Positions 1 through 11,637 of a stretch of 42,309 nt of DNA are shown one piece after another. The stretch is from Chromera velia (Eukaryota > Sar > Chromeraceae). Below the pieces are notes generated by a model. It searched no databases. It saw only the letters and a program-made list of their open reading frames with translations, and was not told the origin of the DNA. Location of the stretch: positions 13,344 through 55,652 of the forward strand of contig JAHBMJ010000169.1 in the NCBI GenBank assembly GCA_018398765.1. The letters run 5' to 3'. A program made the position numbers and the translations under genes. Position 1 is the first letter of the stretch; the number at the start of each line of letters is the position of its first letter.

Positions 1-1493
1 GGGGGGGGGGGGAGATGTAATGAGGTGAGAACATATGAACACACCGTCTCAGAGGGGCGGGCTGACGGAGGGAAAAGGCAGCAGAGAAGAAAACGAATGC
101 GAAACCATGTGAAGGGGCGATGATAGAAGGTTCCTTCTGGACAAAGAAGACGGGAGATAGGGGAATGGGAGGGGAGCCGAGGAACGAAGACGGCCACTTT
201 GGGCCATGAGCAGGGCAAGAACAGGAACAGACAGAAACTCCTGAAATACAGACGCAGCGGACAGGTCGACAGACGCACCTCTCGGCAGATCTCCCTCTCG
301 GACGGTCACGCCCAGGAAGTGGACGTCAGACAAGCCGCAGAGGAATTCCTCTCAGAGGCGGCGCAGATGCAGATACGGCAGACGGATAAGCGGTCCGCGG
401 CCTCGTGTTTCCGAGCGCGGAGATGGGAACGGAGACGGAGACGGCGAACGAAAGGGACACTCCGCACCAGGCGATCGGGGGAAGTCGAAGCACTATGGGG
501 CCTCATTCTGGTCGGACGACCCCAGAGGAAAGATGCGGCGTAGAGGTGGCTGAGAAATCTGCAGAGATCATTGAGGTATGTTGGGGGCACACTTTCCGCA
601 GTCTCTCACAGTCTGTCAACGCCCCTCAACGTCTCTTTAAAGTCTCACAGTCTCTCAACCTCTTACACAGCCTCTCAACCTCTCTCAAAGTCTCTCACAG
701 TCTCTAAAAGTCTCTCAACGTCTCTTACAGTCTCAGCGAAAACAGAGAGAGAAAGGGGGGAGGGGAGGGGAGGGGAAGGAGACGGAGGTGAAGGACAGCT
801 GAGGTCAGGAAACGGTGTTCGTTGAGAGAGAAACGGCAGGCAGAAGCTCACCTGAAGGATTGAGGAACCGCCACGCCTTCCCAGGGAAGCACGAGAAGCT
901 CACAGGAGGGCCTTCACTTATCGGAGGAGAAGACGAGCGGAACGCTTTGGAATACTCTCACAACCACAGCACCTTCAGAATTCTTGTTAGTCTCTATGCG
1001 ACTCCCTGAATCTATAACTCACGCTGTGCACGAGTGGATAACGCTTCGAATTGAAAGACTTCACTTCCCAATGAATAAATATGAAGCGAGGAAGAGGGAA
1101 CCGAAATCTGTGGTCATGACAGAGCCTGTGTCACTGCACTCGAGAGTTTGGTTCAAACGGGAAAACCGGAACAACGTAGAAACGTTTCGACAGAGATCGA
1201 CTCAGGAGACGGGCGAGTCACGTGACGCGCGGGGGTTCGCGCGATCCCGCAATTAAACAAACTTGCTTGGTTTTCAGGGCCCGGAAAGCGAAGTTTAAGT
1301 GCGAATTAACGTGCATGTGGCTAAATTTTCTTAGCCATTGCTCCGACAAATTCCGCGGTCTGCTCGAATTCGAGAATCTTTGCGGATACTTCCCCAAAAG
1401 CTGTCTCTAAAAGCTACCTCTGACCAGTTTCTCTATTCCTGTCAGTTGTAGGCAAGGTTTTTGAAGTGCATATTTATACGCAATTTTGCGAAG
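1..1493. other. GC-rich spacer upstream of the MYND gene
   Basis: The window opens with a run of 12 G, which may be a sequence or assembly edge. I find no gene I can support here. On the minus strand at about 190-370 there is an open, protein-like stretch (Leu/Val-rich, no low complexity) that could be one exon of a gene, but I see no convincing start, partner exon or splice pair, so it is not called. The rest is Arg/Ser-type noise from purine-rich DNA. Confidence 0.5.
596..745. repeat. Degenerate tandem repeat, unit about AGTCTCTCAAC
   Basis: About a dozen imperfect copies of an 11-12 base unit (variants AGTCTCTCAAC, AGTCTCTCACA, CGTCTCTTACA) run head to tail. The array is strongly strand-biased, with pyrimidines on the plus strand. 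It gives artificial Ser/Leu-rich open frames that should not be read as protein. Confidence 0.75.
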
Positions 1494-2594
1494 ATGCTGT
1501 CGCAAGCGGAGGCAGAGCGTCTGTGGCGTCGGTACAAGACCGACTTCTCCGACTGCATTCAACTCGCGCGATTTTTCCACAGATCCGGCAAGCTTGCAAA
1601 GAGTTTGGAAATGTACGACACTGCTTTCACAAAACTTTCGAAAGACCTCTCTAAAACACCCATCCGTCTTCCCGATGCCAGGGGCACCCGCAAGCCAGGG
1701 TTCCACGCGTTAAGTATGTGTCTACAGATTTTTCGAGACGGAGACGGCAAATTTGAGGATTTCGATCCGAAGTACAAAGTCCTCGCAGAGACGGCCGCAG
1801 AGGCCCCAGAGAAGTTCTGCTCCACCCCCAAGGGGCAGGCGTACATCCAGACGGATGCGCTCTTCACGCTAGCGAGCGTTGAGTTGCGTCGTGTCTACAG
1901 CGGAGGATCGTTGAGGAATTCGAGGACTGCGGCCAGACTTTTGGAGCGGGTTATCCAAGTTCCTTCACATGGCGATGAGGGCGCAGAGTTTCTGCAGCAG
2001 AGTGCTCGCACTCAGTTGCAGATGCTCAAAAAGGGCACCCAGCAGGTGAAGATTGTGCTGGGGGAGGATGGGGGCGTGAACGCGGTGCTTCCCCAGCCCC
2101 TGCAGAGCTGTGCGCAGTGTGGAAAGGCAGAAGAGACGGAAAAGCTGCTAGCATGCGGCCGCTGCATGATGACTAAGTACTGCTCAAAGGAATGTCAGAA
2201 GACCCACTGGAAGGCAGGGGGGCACAAGACGGTATGTGTGCCTGCGTCGTCAGGGGATCAGGGGGGAGACTCTCCCAGCTCAGACAAGAAAAAGAAAGTC
2301 TGCCCCCCTGAACGTATTTTGAAGGGTGCGGAAGCGGAGGAGTTTTTGAAGGGCGGTTTGGGGCAGCTTCCACCGGGCATGCAGACGATTTCTAGGGACG
2401 AGAATGAAAAGGAAATTCTGATGAAAAACTTGATTAGAGAGACAATCAAGTTTGCTCTGGGAGAAGGAGAGATGGGAACAGCAGGCAAACCAACTTTGTC
2501 GAAAGAGGAGGCCAGAGTGGAAGCGCGACAGGTCCTTGCAAAGATTGGAGCTGGTGGTTTGTCTGATGATCGGCTTAGAGAGCTAATCAAATGA
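1494..2594 (+). CDS. MYND-type zinc-finger protein
   Basis: Intact single-exon gene of 366 residues. I chose the ATG at 1494 (context AAGATGC, A at -3); the frame is open a little further upstream but without another ATG. Residues 206-248 form a MYND finger: CAQC, then CGRC, YCSKEC and a final HKTVC, so all the Cys/His zinc ligands are present. MYND fingers bind two zincs and usually act as protein-protein docking sites in nuclear or cytosolic regulators. The N-terminal part (about residues 20-50, ARFFHRSGKLAKSLEMY) looks like a TPR helix pair; the middle is alpha-helical. The C-terminus (about 250-366) is Ser/Lys-rich, then a charged helical segment. The stop is TGA. No SET domain is visible, so it is not a SMYD methyltransferase. 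The partner and pathway are unknown. Confidence 0.9.
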   Translation: MLSQAEAERLWRRYKTDFSDCIQLARFFHRSGKLAKSLEMYDTAFTKLSKDLSKTPIRLPDARGTRKPGFHALSMCLQIFRDGDGKFEDFDPKYKVLAETAAEAPEKFCSTPKGQAYIQTDALFTLASVELRRVYSGGSLRNSRTAARLLERVIQVPSHGDEGAEFLQQSARTQLQMLKKGTQQVKIVLGEDGGVNAVLPQPLQSCAQCGKAEETEKLLACGRCMMTKYCSKECQKTHWKAGGHKTVCVPASSGDQGGDSPSSDKKKKVCPPERILKGAEAEEFLKGGLGQLPPGMQTISRDENEKEILMKNLIRETIKFALGEGEMGTAGKPTLSKEEARVEARQVLAKIGAGGLSDDRLRELIK

Positions 2595-3004
2595 TGTGGT
2601 ACGTCATTTGGCTATAGTCATTCCGTGATGTGAGTTTTGAACTCAGTTTTCAGAACGCTGTAGTACGCTGTAGTCAGTCTACGTCAGAACGTTCACTCTC
2701 AGTGTGACGGTGTCTTATTTCCGCCTTCTGACTTTGAACCAAATGGACTTTTAAGTAGGATTTATCGGAATTGAAAGTGAATTTTATATTATTATATATC
2801 TTACAGGCCGGTAGCTACTAGGGTATAGCTAGGACTTTACCTAGGACTTTACAGGATTTTAGATTATACCATTTTATGGAATTCTTGCATGATAAAATTT
2901 TAATGGACTTTAATCATTGAATTCTAGTTTCAAAACGCTGGTGCTTATGAGTGTATGGTGAAGAAGCAGTGAGTTGAGAATGTCTATCCGCGGGAGAACT
3001 GAGC
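2595..3004. other. AT-rich spacer
   Basis: AT-rich DNA downstream of the MYND stop, presumably holding its 3' UTR. At about 2820-2870 the unit TAGGACTTTAC is repeated two to three times. I see no gene. Confidence 0.5.
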
Positions 3005-6000
3005 TTAAACCATCACAGACCCCCCCTGCTTCCCCTTCTGTATCCCCCCGGGAGAGGAACGACCCGAAAGGGTAGGGCCCCGAAAAAGGTGCGTGGGTGC
3101 GTTGGATGGAGAGTCATCAGCACGGAGCACAGTCACAAAGGTGTGAGTGAGAGGGCAGCGAGGGATAACCCTCCAGGTGGACTTCATTTTCCTCATGTCC
3201 TCTCTGTTGGTGAAAGAGAGGTGGATTGGAATAGCTTGGTGATACTGAGCGGATTCGGGTCCGAAGGACTCGAAATCGACTGACAGGGCGGCCCTGTAGG
3301 ATGTCTTAACCCCCCACTCCATCTCTACAGTGTTTTCCATCATCAGAGGCAGAGGGACATCGCTGCCGGAGTAGCCAAACACAACTGGTGCATCCAAGAT
3401 GATGGGTTCCTCCCCCTCGGTGCTTTGCAACCGCAGCCACATCCACCTAAAAGCCACCGCTTTGAACCTCCCCCCTCCTGCTTTGATACCGATGTCAATT
3501 CGCCACCACCCAAAAATCCAGTAAGAAATAGCTTAAGGGATAGAAGACTGATCGATTCACCCTTTTCCTTGGCCAAACAGAATGTCGCAGTAGAATAGGC
3601 AGGTGCACTCACACTTCTTCAGTAGGAGAATCTCTCGCAAGAAGAGATTCAATGAGGCAAGAGTTTGAATCATGTTGAGCAGACAAGGAGAAGAAATGTT
3701 AGAGACAGACCCGAGGGCCCCTGGTTTTCCCTTTCCCCGCTGTCCATTCCCCCCCCGATGAAACTGCTTTGCATTCTTGTTTATCTGGGGAGAGTCGGTT
3801 AAATCCCCATACGATGTGGGAGGCTGTCTGCCCCTCTTGCTTGAGGCTACACCCCTCTAAAACCCCCGTCCCACATTTCCCCCCCCGTAAGAAGAGGAGG
3901 ACGGTGCTGCTCCCGACCCTTTTGACTGCCCGTATACAGACGGATAGAATAAAGGGACAACATACACGCCCTGTTGATGCTAGGAGTGAGAAGAAGCAGG
4001 GGGAGGGCCAGGCGGGGGAGGAGGGACAAAAGGAGCTGCTCCCTGAGAAGAAATGGAGGCAGTCGGAGGAGTGCTAGGAGGAGGTGGAGGGACAACAGAG
4101 GGAAACTGAGCTGCAAAAGCCTCATAGTTGCTACGAAGGAATCGGGACTGGGTCTGACCGACTGCATACACAATCATGTGTCCAGATTCAGGGAGAGGGT
4201 CTGCGTCAATCTGCTCTCTGGAGGGATAATTTGAGCTGAAGGTCAGTTCCCTCCATGTAAAACGTCTGGCTGCATTTGGGTATGCTTCCACTCCATAGTT
4301 GAGGGTGCAGTTGGCACACTGAGGGCTGTTGATATTCCCCCACAGTTTGGACACCGGCAGCGATGAATGCAACAATGCCTACAGCCATGCCTCTCCCCGT
4401 CCCCCCCAAATCCCTGATAGTATTTGTACCAGGGAGACTCAAGGGTGGCTCGAGAGAAGGGAGGAAGTCCCTGTTTACCATACCATTCCAAAGCCACCAC
4501 TCGCGCAGGCTCAGCTTCTATCGATTCTTCAGAAGTGAAGACAGTCGCATATGTTGTATACATAAATTTATTTTCCCCCGTTCTTCTTGCTGCAGCCCTT
4601 ACATTCTGTATGAATTTCTCAATGTCTGGATCTGCCATTTCTACAGAAGATACGTACAGCCCCTCCGGGTGTGACAGTCTCTTAGAGGAGAATCGCGCCC
4701 CATTTGGGCGGACGAATGCATTGGCATCCAGAATTTTGTCGATAATCGAGGGAACGCGGGAAGAATCTCCCCGGGCTTAGCATTTTCTTCCCAAGGGAAG
4801 GTCAGTGAGGTAATCTTCTCTCTTTCTTCTCGAGTATACCTCCCTCAGTGCTCTGAGTAGTACTTTGACACTGGATTCAGATACAACCCCCCTTGTAAGA
4901 GACCCCATGTTGATTTAGGATGTTTGATCGTCTGACTCACTATGTAGTCATCGATCCCCACCCCATTCGTTATTGCAACAATCAATCTATGTAGAGCACT
5001 TGCCCCCCTTTCATCTCTGCTATTAGGTAACTCAACCTACTGAAGCATGAGTGGGGGAAGACGCTGTTCCACATCAAATCCGGGGAAGTTCGGGTGAAGA
5101 ACACACTTTGAGCACGATCCCCTAGATTGTCAACCACTTTCATCAAATGACTGGACTTAAGATATGAACGGAGGCATACCCACTCACGGACAGAGCGCTC
5201 TTGTTCATTAGAGGAGAAAAAAGGATGTCGGGTGAGAGGGAAAGCAGGGAAATGTTTATATCCATTCTCATGGAGAGCAGCAAGCTTCTTGCAAGCCGTA
5301 GGAATCATGCGGATCCACTTAGGAATCGGGCCGAAAACAGGCCTGGGTCGGTGGAAATGGACTCAGAGGGAGGCTGTGGGGCAATAAGTGGATCTACAGA
5401 CGCACTCTACCCTAAAACAGGAGCAGAAGACTCTGTCTGCAGAGTGAGACACTAGTGGGGAAAAGTAGAGGGACTGAGAAACATATGATGTATCCCCCCC
5501 TGAACCCCCAAAGGCATACCCGCATTGTGACCTCCCTGACCTCTGTTTCTCCCCCCCCTTCCCTGCTGTCCATTTTTACCCCCTCCCCCATTATGTTGAC
5601 CAGCAAAGGGCTGTGGTCCAGCCTGTAGACCCCCCCTTGCCATACCCCCCCGGTTGTCGAAAGGCGGACCAGAGCCTGACTGAGAGTGCGGGAAAGGAGG
5701 ACGATAAACAGTGGGAGGCTAAGGCGGACCAGAGATACAGCTACCAAGTAAAGGGGGGAAAGAGTTCTGCGCGGCCTGTATGGCGAGCATCTGAGGATGC
5801 TGACCGACAGGCTCAGGTCCCAGAGTGGGAGTGTAGTGCTGTCCTCCCGAAGGAGGAAGAGGCTTTCTGGTCCCATCATTCGGTGACGGTCTCGACTGAA
5901 ACAATAGCTGTCTGTTCTAAGGTGCAAGTGGCTGGCGTGACTGTTACCACTGCTGCTGGTGCTGCCCCTTTCCCTCTGGGCGAGAGGGAAAGTGACCACC

Positions 6001-9000
6001 TTTTCCTTTTTCCCCTTTCTCTTCATTCCTGTTCCCCCCGTCATTCCCCCCCAAACCAGCACTGCGGAGAAGAGAGGAAGAGGCTTGACGTGGAGGGGCA
6101 ACCATTTCTTCAACGAGAGGAAGCAGTTTTTGGAAAACCAAAGTGGCAGTCGAATTCAAAGAGATTGGGGGACCAGGAGAACCTGTGTTGAGGTTCAGAG
6201 CTTCCAGAATTTCAGTGAATCAGATATGAGTGAACATGAAATCCCAATCAAAGTTTCCCTCAACTGGAATACCTACAAAGTAAGGACAGGACACACCTCG
6301 ACGCAGGTCACTTGGAAACTGCATGAAGTAATGATTGACCACCCGATACTGACTGGAAGTCAACCCCAAACCCTCCAAGAACAGAAAGATTCCAAAAAAT
6401 CCATTGACTGGCTGGAGAGAGGGGAAACGAGCGCGCGCAGAGGGAGAGAGATCAGAGAGAGCAGTTAGAGAACGTTCATGCCTTGCTGTCAACGTCCGGA
6501 CTGCATGATTCACCCTCGCTGCAAAAAAGTGGTTGCTTTCTGCAGGCTGCCGGCGAAGAAGGAGAGAGTCGAACCTGAAATTTGCCAGAGTCCATTCTAA
6601 TACAAGCGGCTGGTCACGATAGGCAATCTCTTACAACTGTTGGAAAGAGAGAGACTCAGAAATTGGATCTTCTGCCGAATCGCTCCATTCTCCAATCAGA
6701 GGTAAACCTCCACTGCTCTGTATAGCCGTGCGCATGTTTTGTTGGAATCCCACTGTCTACTGTATAACGATGGCGTACCCAACTTCTACCCAACAACACT
6801 GAGAAATTTCTTTCCTTTCCTTGTCATTCATCATAGTTAACAGACTCTGGAGCCTTCTTTTCAACTCTTGTTTCACCTCTTGCAGCCATTCATGAATCAT
6901 GGCATTTATCGGCTTTTTGAACTCTTTCAACTGAAACTTCTCTTGTTTGTAAAATTTGATTGAAGGACACTTTTTAACTTCTTTTAAAAACTCTTCAACT
7001 TTTTTTATCATCATTTTTGTGCCCACTTTCATACTAGACGGCTATGTAGAATACACAAGAGTCTGAACTGTTCTTGTAGGATAAGTTTCACACGCGGCTG
7101 TAGGATGTATAAGGGGCAGCATAGACATATTACCCACACTAGGTCTACTATCCGCACCCCTAGGGGTACTAAGTGGACCTACAGACTGTGCATAGGCATC
7201 CTGCACTGCCATAGAAATTCTGTCAGGTATAACGCTACCCTGCATCAAGCAAAGTTGACTAGAGTTCTGAGCCGAATGAAAATTTATAAATTCGTTATGA
7301 ACATTTTTAGTCAGGTAAGGCTGGAAAGAAGGGCTGGAAACAGAATGGGGAGAGAAATGGGCAGCCGGTGAAGGAAGAACATACTGAGCTGAGACGGTTA
7401 GCGCATTAGCCTATGGAGGTAACCTCCAGGCACCAGACCAAACGACTGAGCAGGCTGGGGATGAGAAGAGACAGACATGACCGGAAGTACACAATCAGTG
7501 ACAGCCTAAGGAACAGTGACGAGAGCAGACATAGGAGGACAAACCATCATTCCAGAATGAACAGCGGCTGTGTACGAGGGCAAACCCTCTACACACGGGT
7601 GTATAGCTTGCTGGGGGATGTGAGACGGTCCACTCTGTCTGCCTGTCTAATGCGGAAGAGGAGCATTCTGAATACGATGGGTGCATGGGATAAGTAGGCA
7701 AATCAGGCTGAGAAAGCTGTACAGTCTTTTGAGCTGCCGGCAATCCCGAAGGCGAACCTTCACCGGTATACTGGGGGAAATAAGATTGAAAAACAGACAC
7801 ACCAGCATCATTCGGAAGAACGGGAGGGTAGGCAGGATAAGAAAGGTTGGGATGAACAGAGCCAGGATGAGAAAGGGTGGGAGGAGCACAGAAAGGGTAA
7901 CCCACACCATATATGAATGATGCAGGAGAAAGAGTGTCAGGGTAAGAATTATACATTTGATGTGTATGTATGTTCGTATCCTCTGGCAGTCTCAGACTGT
8001 CAGTATCAAATTGCGAGTTCAAAAACGAATGGCCTGAAGGCATACTGATCGCTTTTTCTCTTTCTTCTCCATTCTCTCCCTTCCTTCCTTCCCCCCTCTC
8101 ATTCTCAAAAAAGACTCCCTCCGTAGGCCTAGTTCCCCCTCCTGCTTGCTGATTGAGCCTCCCTCTCTCCACGGTGCTGAGAGAGAGACAGAGACAGAGA
8201 CTGCGCCGGCCCCATGCACACCTGCAAAGGTTTTAAACGTAGCATACAGTTTGAATAGACTGCTCAGAGGAAGGGCCTGGGTACTGCTGAACACTGGCTT
8301 TCTGTATTAGAAGCACACATGGAAGAGAATGTAAAACAGGAGCTGCTGATACACTTGGTACAGGCAGTTGGGCAGGAGAGCCCATAGATGCATTCAAAGA
8401 AGTCGAAAGAGGCAAAACAGGTCGGGCAGATAGAGACGGCTCACACGGACGGTGAGGAGAAACCAAATTTTGAAGGCTTTGCTATACTGCAGATGAAACT
8501 TATGAAAATTGATTCACAGCTTGCTGAAGGATTCCTCCATCGAAGCGGATTCCTTGAGGAAATTTAAACCAGAAAGGTCTCTCTATTTTTGTACCCAGAG
8601 AGACTGCTGTGGCCGAGGCTGAGACAGGCCAACAGGAAGCTCCATGGTAGGCGCTGCATGCATATACTATGCATCATATGCAGAAGGAGTAGAATGAGGA
8701 CGCTGCTCTGACTGAGACTGCACAGCCAAAGCTGCTTGAGGAAGGACAGAGACGTCGGCAGTGTTCCCTTCTCTTTCTGTTAGGAAGTAAGGTCTATCCC
8801 CCATTTCACCCATTCCCACACCCACTCTTTCGATTTCCTGAAACCTCTGAATATTCCTTTAATCCTTGGGAAACTGCGCAGCCAAGGCTGCATAAAAAAG
8901 ACCAGAGACGGATTCTTTCCCTTCTCCTTCATTTATCTGAAAATTATTGCTTCCCATTCCCGAAGTCATTCCCGTGAATCCCGGCAGTACCCTTTAACCC

Positions 9001-9450
9001 CCAGAAAAGTCTGACACAGGGAGCTGAATGGGAGCAGACTGTATAGAAATTTCAGCTGAAGCTGAAGGAGCAAAAGGAAAAGAAGAGATTTGACCACCTT
9101 CATTCCTTTGACTGCTGGCAAATTTTTTTTTCACAAAATTCGGCACGTTTGCCATTTTTTTATGGCCAACAGGTGTAGTCTGACTGGTGACTGGCACTTG
9201 CTGTGGAATGGAAGAGCTATTAAACAGCATAGGAGTAGTACAAATTTCTGTGGAAGCAGATCGTACTGGAATCACAGACACTTCAGACGTACCAGGGAAT
9301 TTTGGAGATGAGTCTCCAGGGACCTCCCTCTGATATTACTGTTTGTTCTGCAAAAATAAGATGTACAACACCAGTGAAGGGCGGTGCTCCCTCTCTGTAA
9401 GTTTCTTGCTGTCGCAAAGAGTAGGCTGATGGATTGGCTAGGTCAGCCAT
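3005..9450 (-). pseudogene. Very large decayed reading frame, Gag/structural-like, family unknown
   Basis: Read on the minus strand from an ATG at 9450 (context AAGAATGG), a protein-like frame can be followed for 6.4 kb to a stop at 3005. One phase stays open from about 8500 to 5330 with stop codons but no frameshift; lower coordinates of stops include 8233, 7495, 7411, 7042, 6757, 6220, 5944, 5917, 5719, 5452 and 5407. Phase changes are needed near 9290, 8500, 5330, 4985 and 4375. Order of regions: short N-terminal domain; long Ser/Pro/Gln/Tyr-rich part (9280-7050); Lys/Glu-rich helical segment (7032-6770); a folded-looking domain (6740-6220); a Gln/Gly/Arg tract with RGG-like repeats (6160-5450); folded segments (5340-4380); a Cys cluster with CRHC, CRCPNC and CANC (about 4400-4300, across a frameshift); Pro-rich runs (4120-3980); and a beta-rich, Trp-rich tail (3560-3005). 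RGG and Cys-cluster features suit a nucleic-acid-binding structural protein of a mobile element, but I recognise no family. There is no RT, integrase or protease. Confidence 0.6.
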
Positions 9451-10284
9451 TCTTGACTTCAAAAACTGACCAACGAAGACCAGAGAAACGGCCGGAGACG
9501 GAAAGTGTCTTTCAAAAAAAAATTTGAGCCGCTCTTGCTGGCGTTACCACACTAAGAATGTAGGAATAAGTACTATGCTATTTAACTCCAAAGATAGCAA
9601 GAATGATGCACGATCAGAAGGTTTTTTATATGAGACGAAGAAAGAAGAACTGTCAATCTAGGATACTGCTTCAAGTTAATCAATCTAGATCTAAAACGGC
9701 TGAAAAGATCAATCCATCGATTTTCGTACTACAATTTCATAGATACACAAACTTTCGGGGCCTCGGAATGTCTTGATCTGAAGTAGATCACCGTAGCCTC
9801 CGACCTGACGTCTTTAGTCCCACGCGCCGCCTTCTATGCTTTGTGGGTCGGTGCCGCCCTGCGCGCCGCCCTTTCTATCCTCATGAGTGTTTGAATTTTC
9901 AGAATAAAAAGTTAGAAATCTACCAGGTTTTAAACTTCAAAATCCTAGCAAATTTTATGTTACAAATTATGTATAGGCTCACCTCTCTGACACTATCAGC
10001 CACTTAAAAGTAGAACATTCAAGTTCATCTGCATTTGTGCTACGGCTGGTCAAGTTCGTTTGCGCCTGCGGTATAGCTAATCAAGTTGTCCGCGCAAGTG
10101 GCTAGCGACCGCTACTAAGCGACGCCAAGCGACGCAGCCACATGGCGCCGCGGCCTAGGCCTCGGCCCATCTACACCAATCTTGTAGGATTACAAAATCA
10201 CTTTTTTCAAAATGTTTTGTTACACTGTTCAACTTACACATTGTTTTCTTACATATTTTATTAGAATTTTGATGAATGAATTAG
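9451..10284. other. Spacer with a GC-rich island in AT-rich DNA
   Basis: No gene seen. The stretch is mostly AT-rich, but about 10030-10175 is GC-rich with repeated GCGAC and CCGCGC words. Short related words (such as CTTGCGGTA) recur at about 12885-12955. Confidence 0.4.
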
Positions 10285-10780
10285 TACACACTTTAGTGTG
10301 CATTAATTCAAACTATCACTTTTAGGAATATATTAAGTACCTTGCAAAAATGAGAGAATTTACAAATAAATTTAAGTGAATTTAGATACATGAATTTACA
10401 TGAATTTAAGCCGTGAATTTAGATGAATTTTAGTGAATTTTAGTGAATTTAAGTGAATTTACAAGTGAATTTTAAGTATAAATTCACTATAATGAATTTA
10501 GTTTTAAATTCACTATGAAATGAATTTAAGTGAATTTACATTAATTAATTTCTATGTAAAAAGCTCTAAATTCATTTCAAAATGAATTCAGTGAATTTAG
10601 CCTCTAAAGTCACTTATAAATTCACTTAAATTCACCTAAATTCATCTAAATTCACTGCTTAAATTCATGTAAATTCATCTAAATTCACTTAAATTCATAT
10701 ATAAATTCACCTATTTTTGCAGGGTATACACACTTTAGTGTGCATTAATTCAAACCATCACTTTTAAGAATGCATTATCA
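10285..10780. mobile_element. Foldback-type inverted-repeat element flanked by direct repeats
   Basis: About 10338-10530 and 10560-10728 are imperfect inverted copies of each other. The left arm begins CTTGCAAAAAT and the right arm ends ATTTTTGCAGG; both arms are built from many copies of the short unit GTGAATTTA (left) or TAAATTCAC (right). Outside the arms, a direct repeat of about 45 bases starts with ACACACTTTAGTGTGCATTA at 10287 and again at 10729, with a third partial copy near 10790. Long inverted arms made of short subrepeats are the hallmark of foldback transposons. No coding capacity is present, so this would be non-autonomous. It could also be a locally expanded AT-rich satellite. 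Confidence 0.65.
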
Positions 10781-11637
10781 CACAGTGTCACTTTAGTGTA
10801 TATTAATTTTAAGTTTCATCTTCGTCTTCTTCTTCTTCTTCAAGACGGTTTGAAGGTACTGCTTTTAGAGTAATGGTGTCGTCAGCAACGCGGCAGGGAG
10901 AATTTTTGAGCACTGGAGGCAGGCCCCCCCTGAGGGGTAAAAAGAGCAGAGGCAAAAGCAGGGTGTGTGTGAGAAAATTTCAAATCTAGGCTCTGCACTA
11001 CATAAAAAAAGAAATAAAAGATCAGAAAAACTTTTTTTTTATAGATTTTTTATTTATTTATCAAGGCAGTCAACAGGCAAACAACTGTTGTTCAAGTGTT
11101 GCAGGAGTGTTGCACAGGATGTTGTATAAAAAGTATGTGTTGTTTGGTTGATAAATAAAAAAAGAAAAAAAAAGATCGGAAACTTTCTTTTTTTTTAAAT
11201 TTATTTATGAAGTGTAGAGTCTAGTTTCAAATTTGTCTATAATTCTTGCATACTAATTATTACACACTTTTATGTGTAACAAAAGGGGGGTCAGGGGTAA
11301 TTATTACATATTTAACTTTGTGTAACACTATATAGGATTGGTGTAAGCCCATCATGGCCCATCAATCGCAGCCTATATAGACTGATCAAAAGATTTGTAA
11401 CTTAAAGTAAAAGAAAGGAATCCACCCAGCAGTGATTTCATTATATAAGGTAAAAACTAGGGCAAAAATTTGTACTATTATAACATATAGGGGGGGGGAA
11501 ACCGTATTTAAGATCCGTTCCTAATATATCCGCCTCTCTCTTACTCTTCCTTCCTCTACGCGCCGTTGCAACACCTCTAGCTATATTGTATCACGCTAAG
11601 TCCTAGTCGATCGATCAGTCTTGTACGGTTCAGTTGT
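10781..11637. other. AT-rich spacer
   Basis: No gene seen. It holds A- and T-runs, a short CTT tract near 10825, and the pair AAATAAAAGATCAGAAA / AAAAAAAGATCGGAAA about 160 bases apart, which suggests a small local duplication around 11000-11210. Confidence 0.4.

Noticed and set aside
3005-9450. Reading this region as an intact intron-containing host gene
   Set aside because: Stops fall inside coherent coding text with no splice sites around them, so introns cannot remove them.
10285-10780. CRISPR-like array from the regular GTGAATTTA units
   Set aside because: Units are adjacent and degenerate with no unique spacers, and the setting is eukaryotic.
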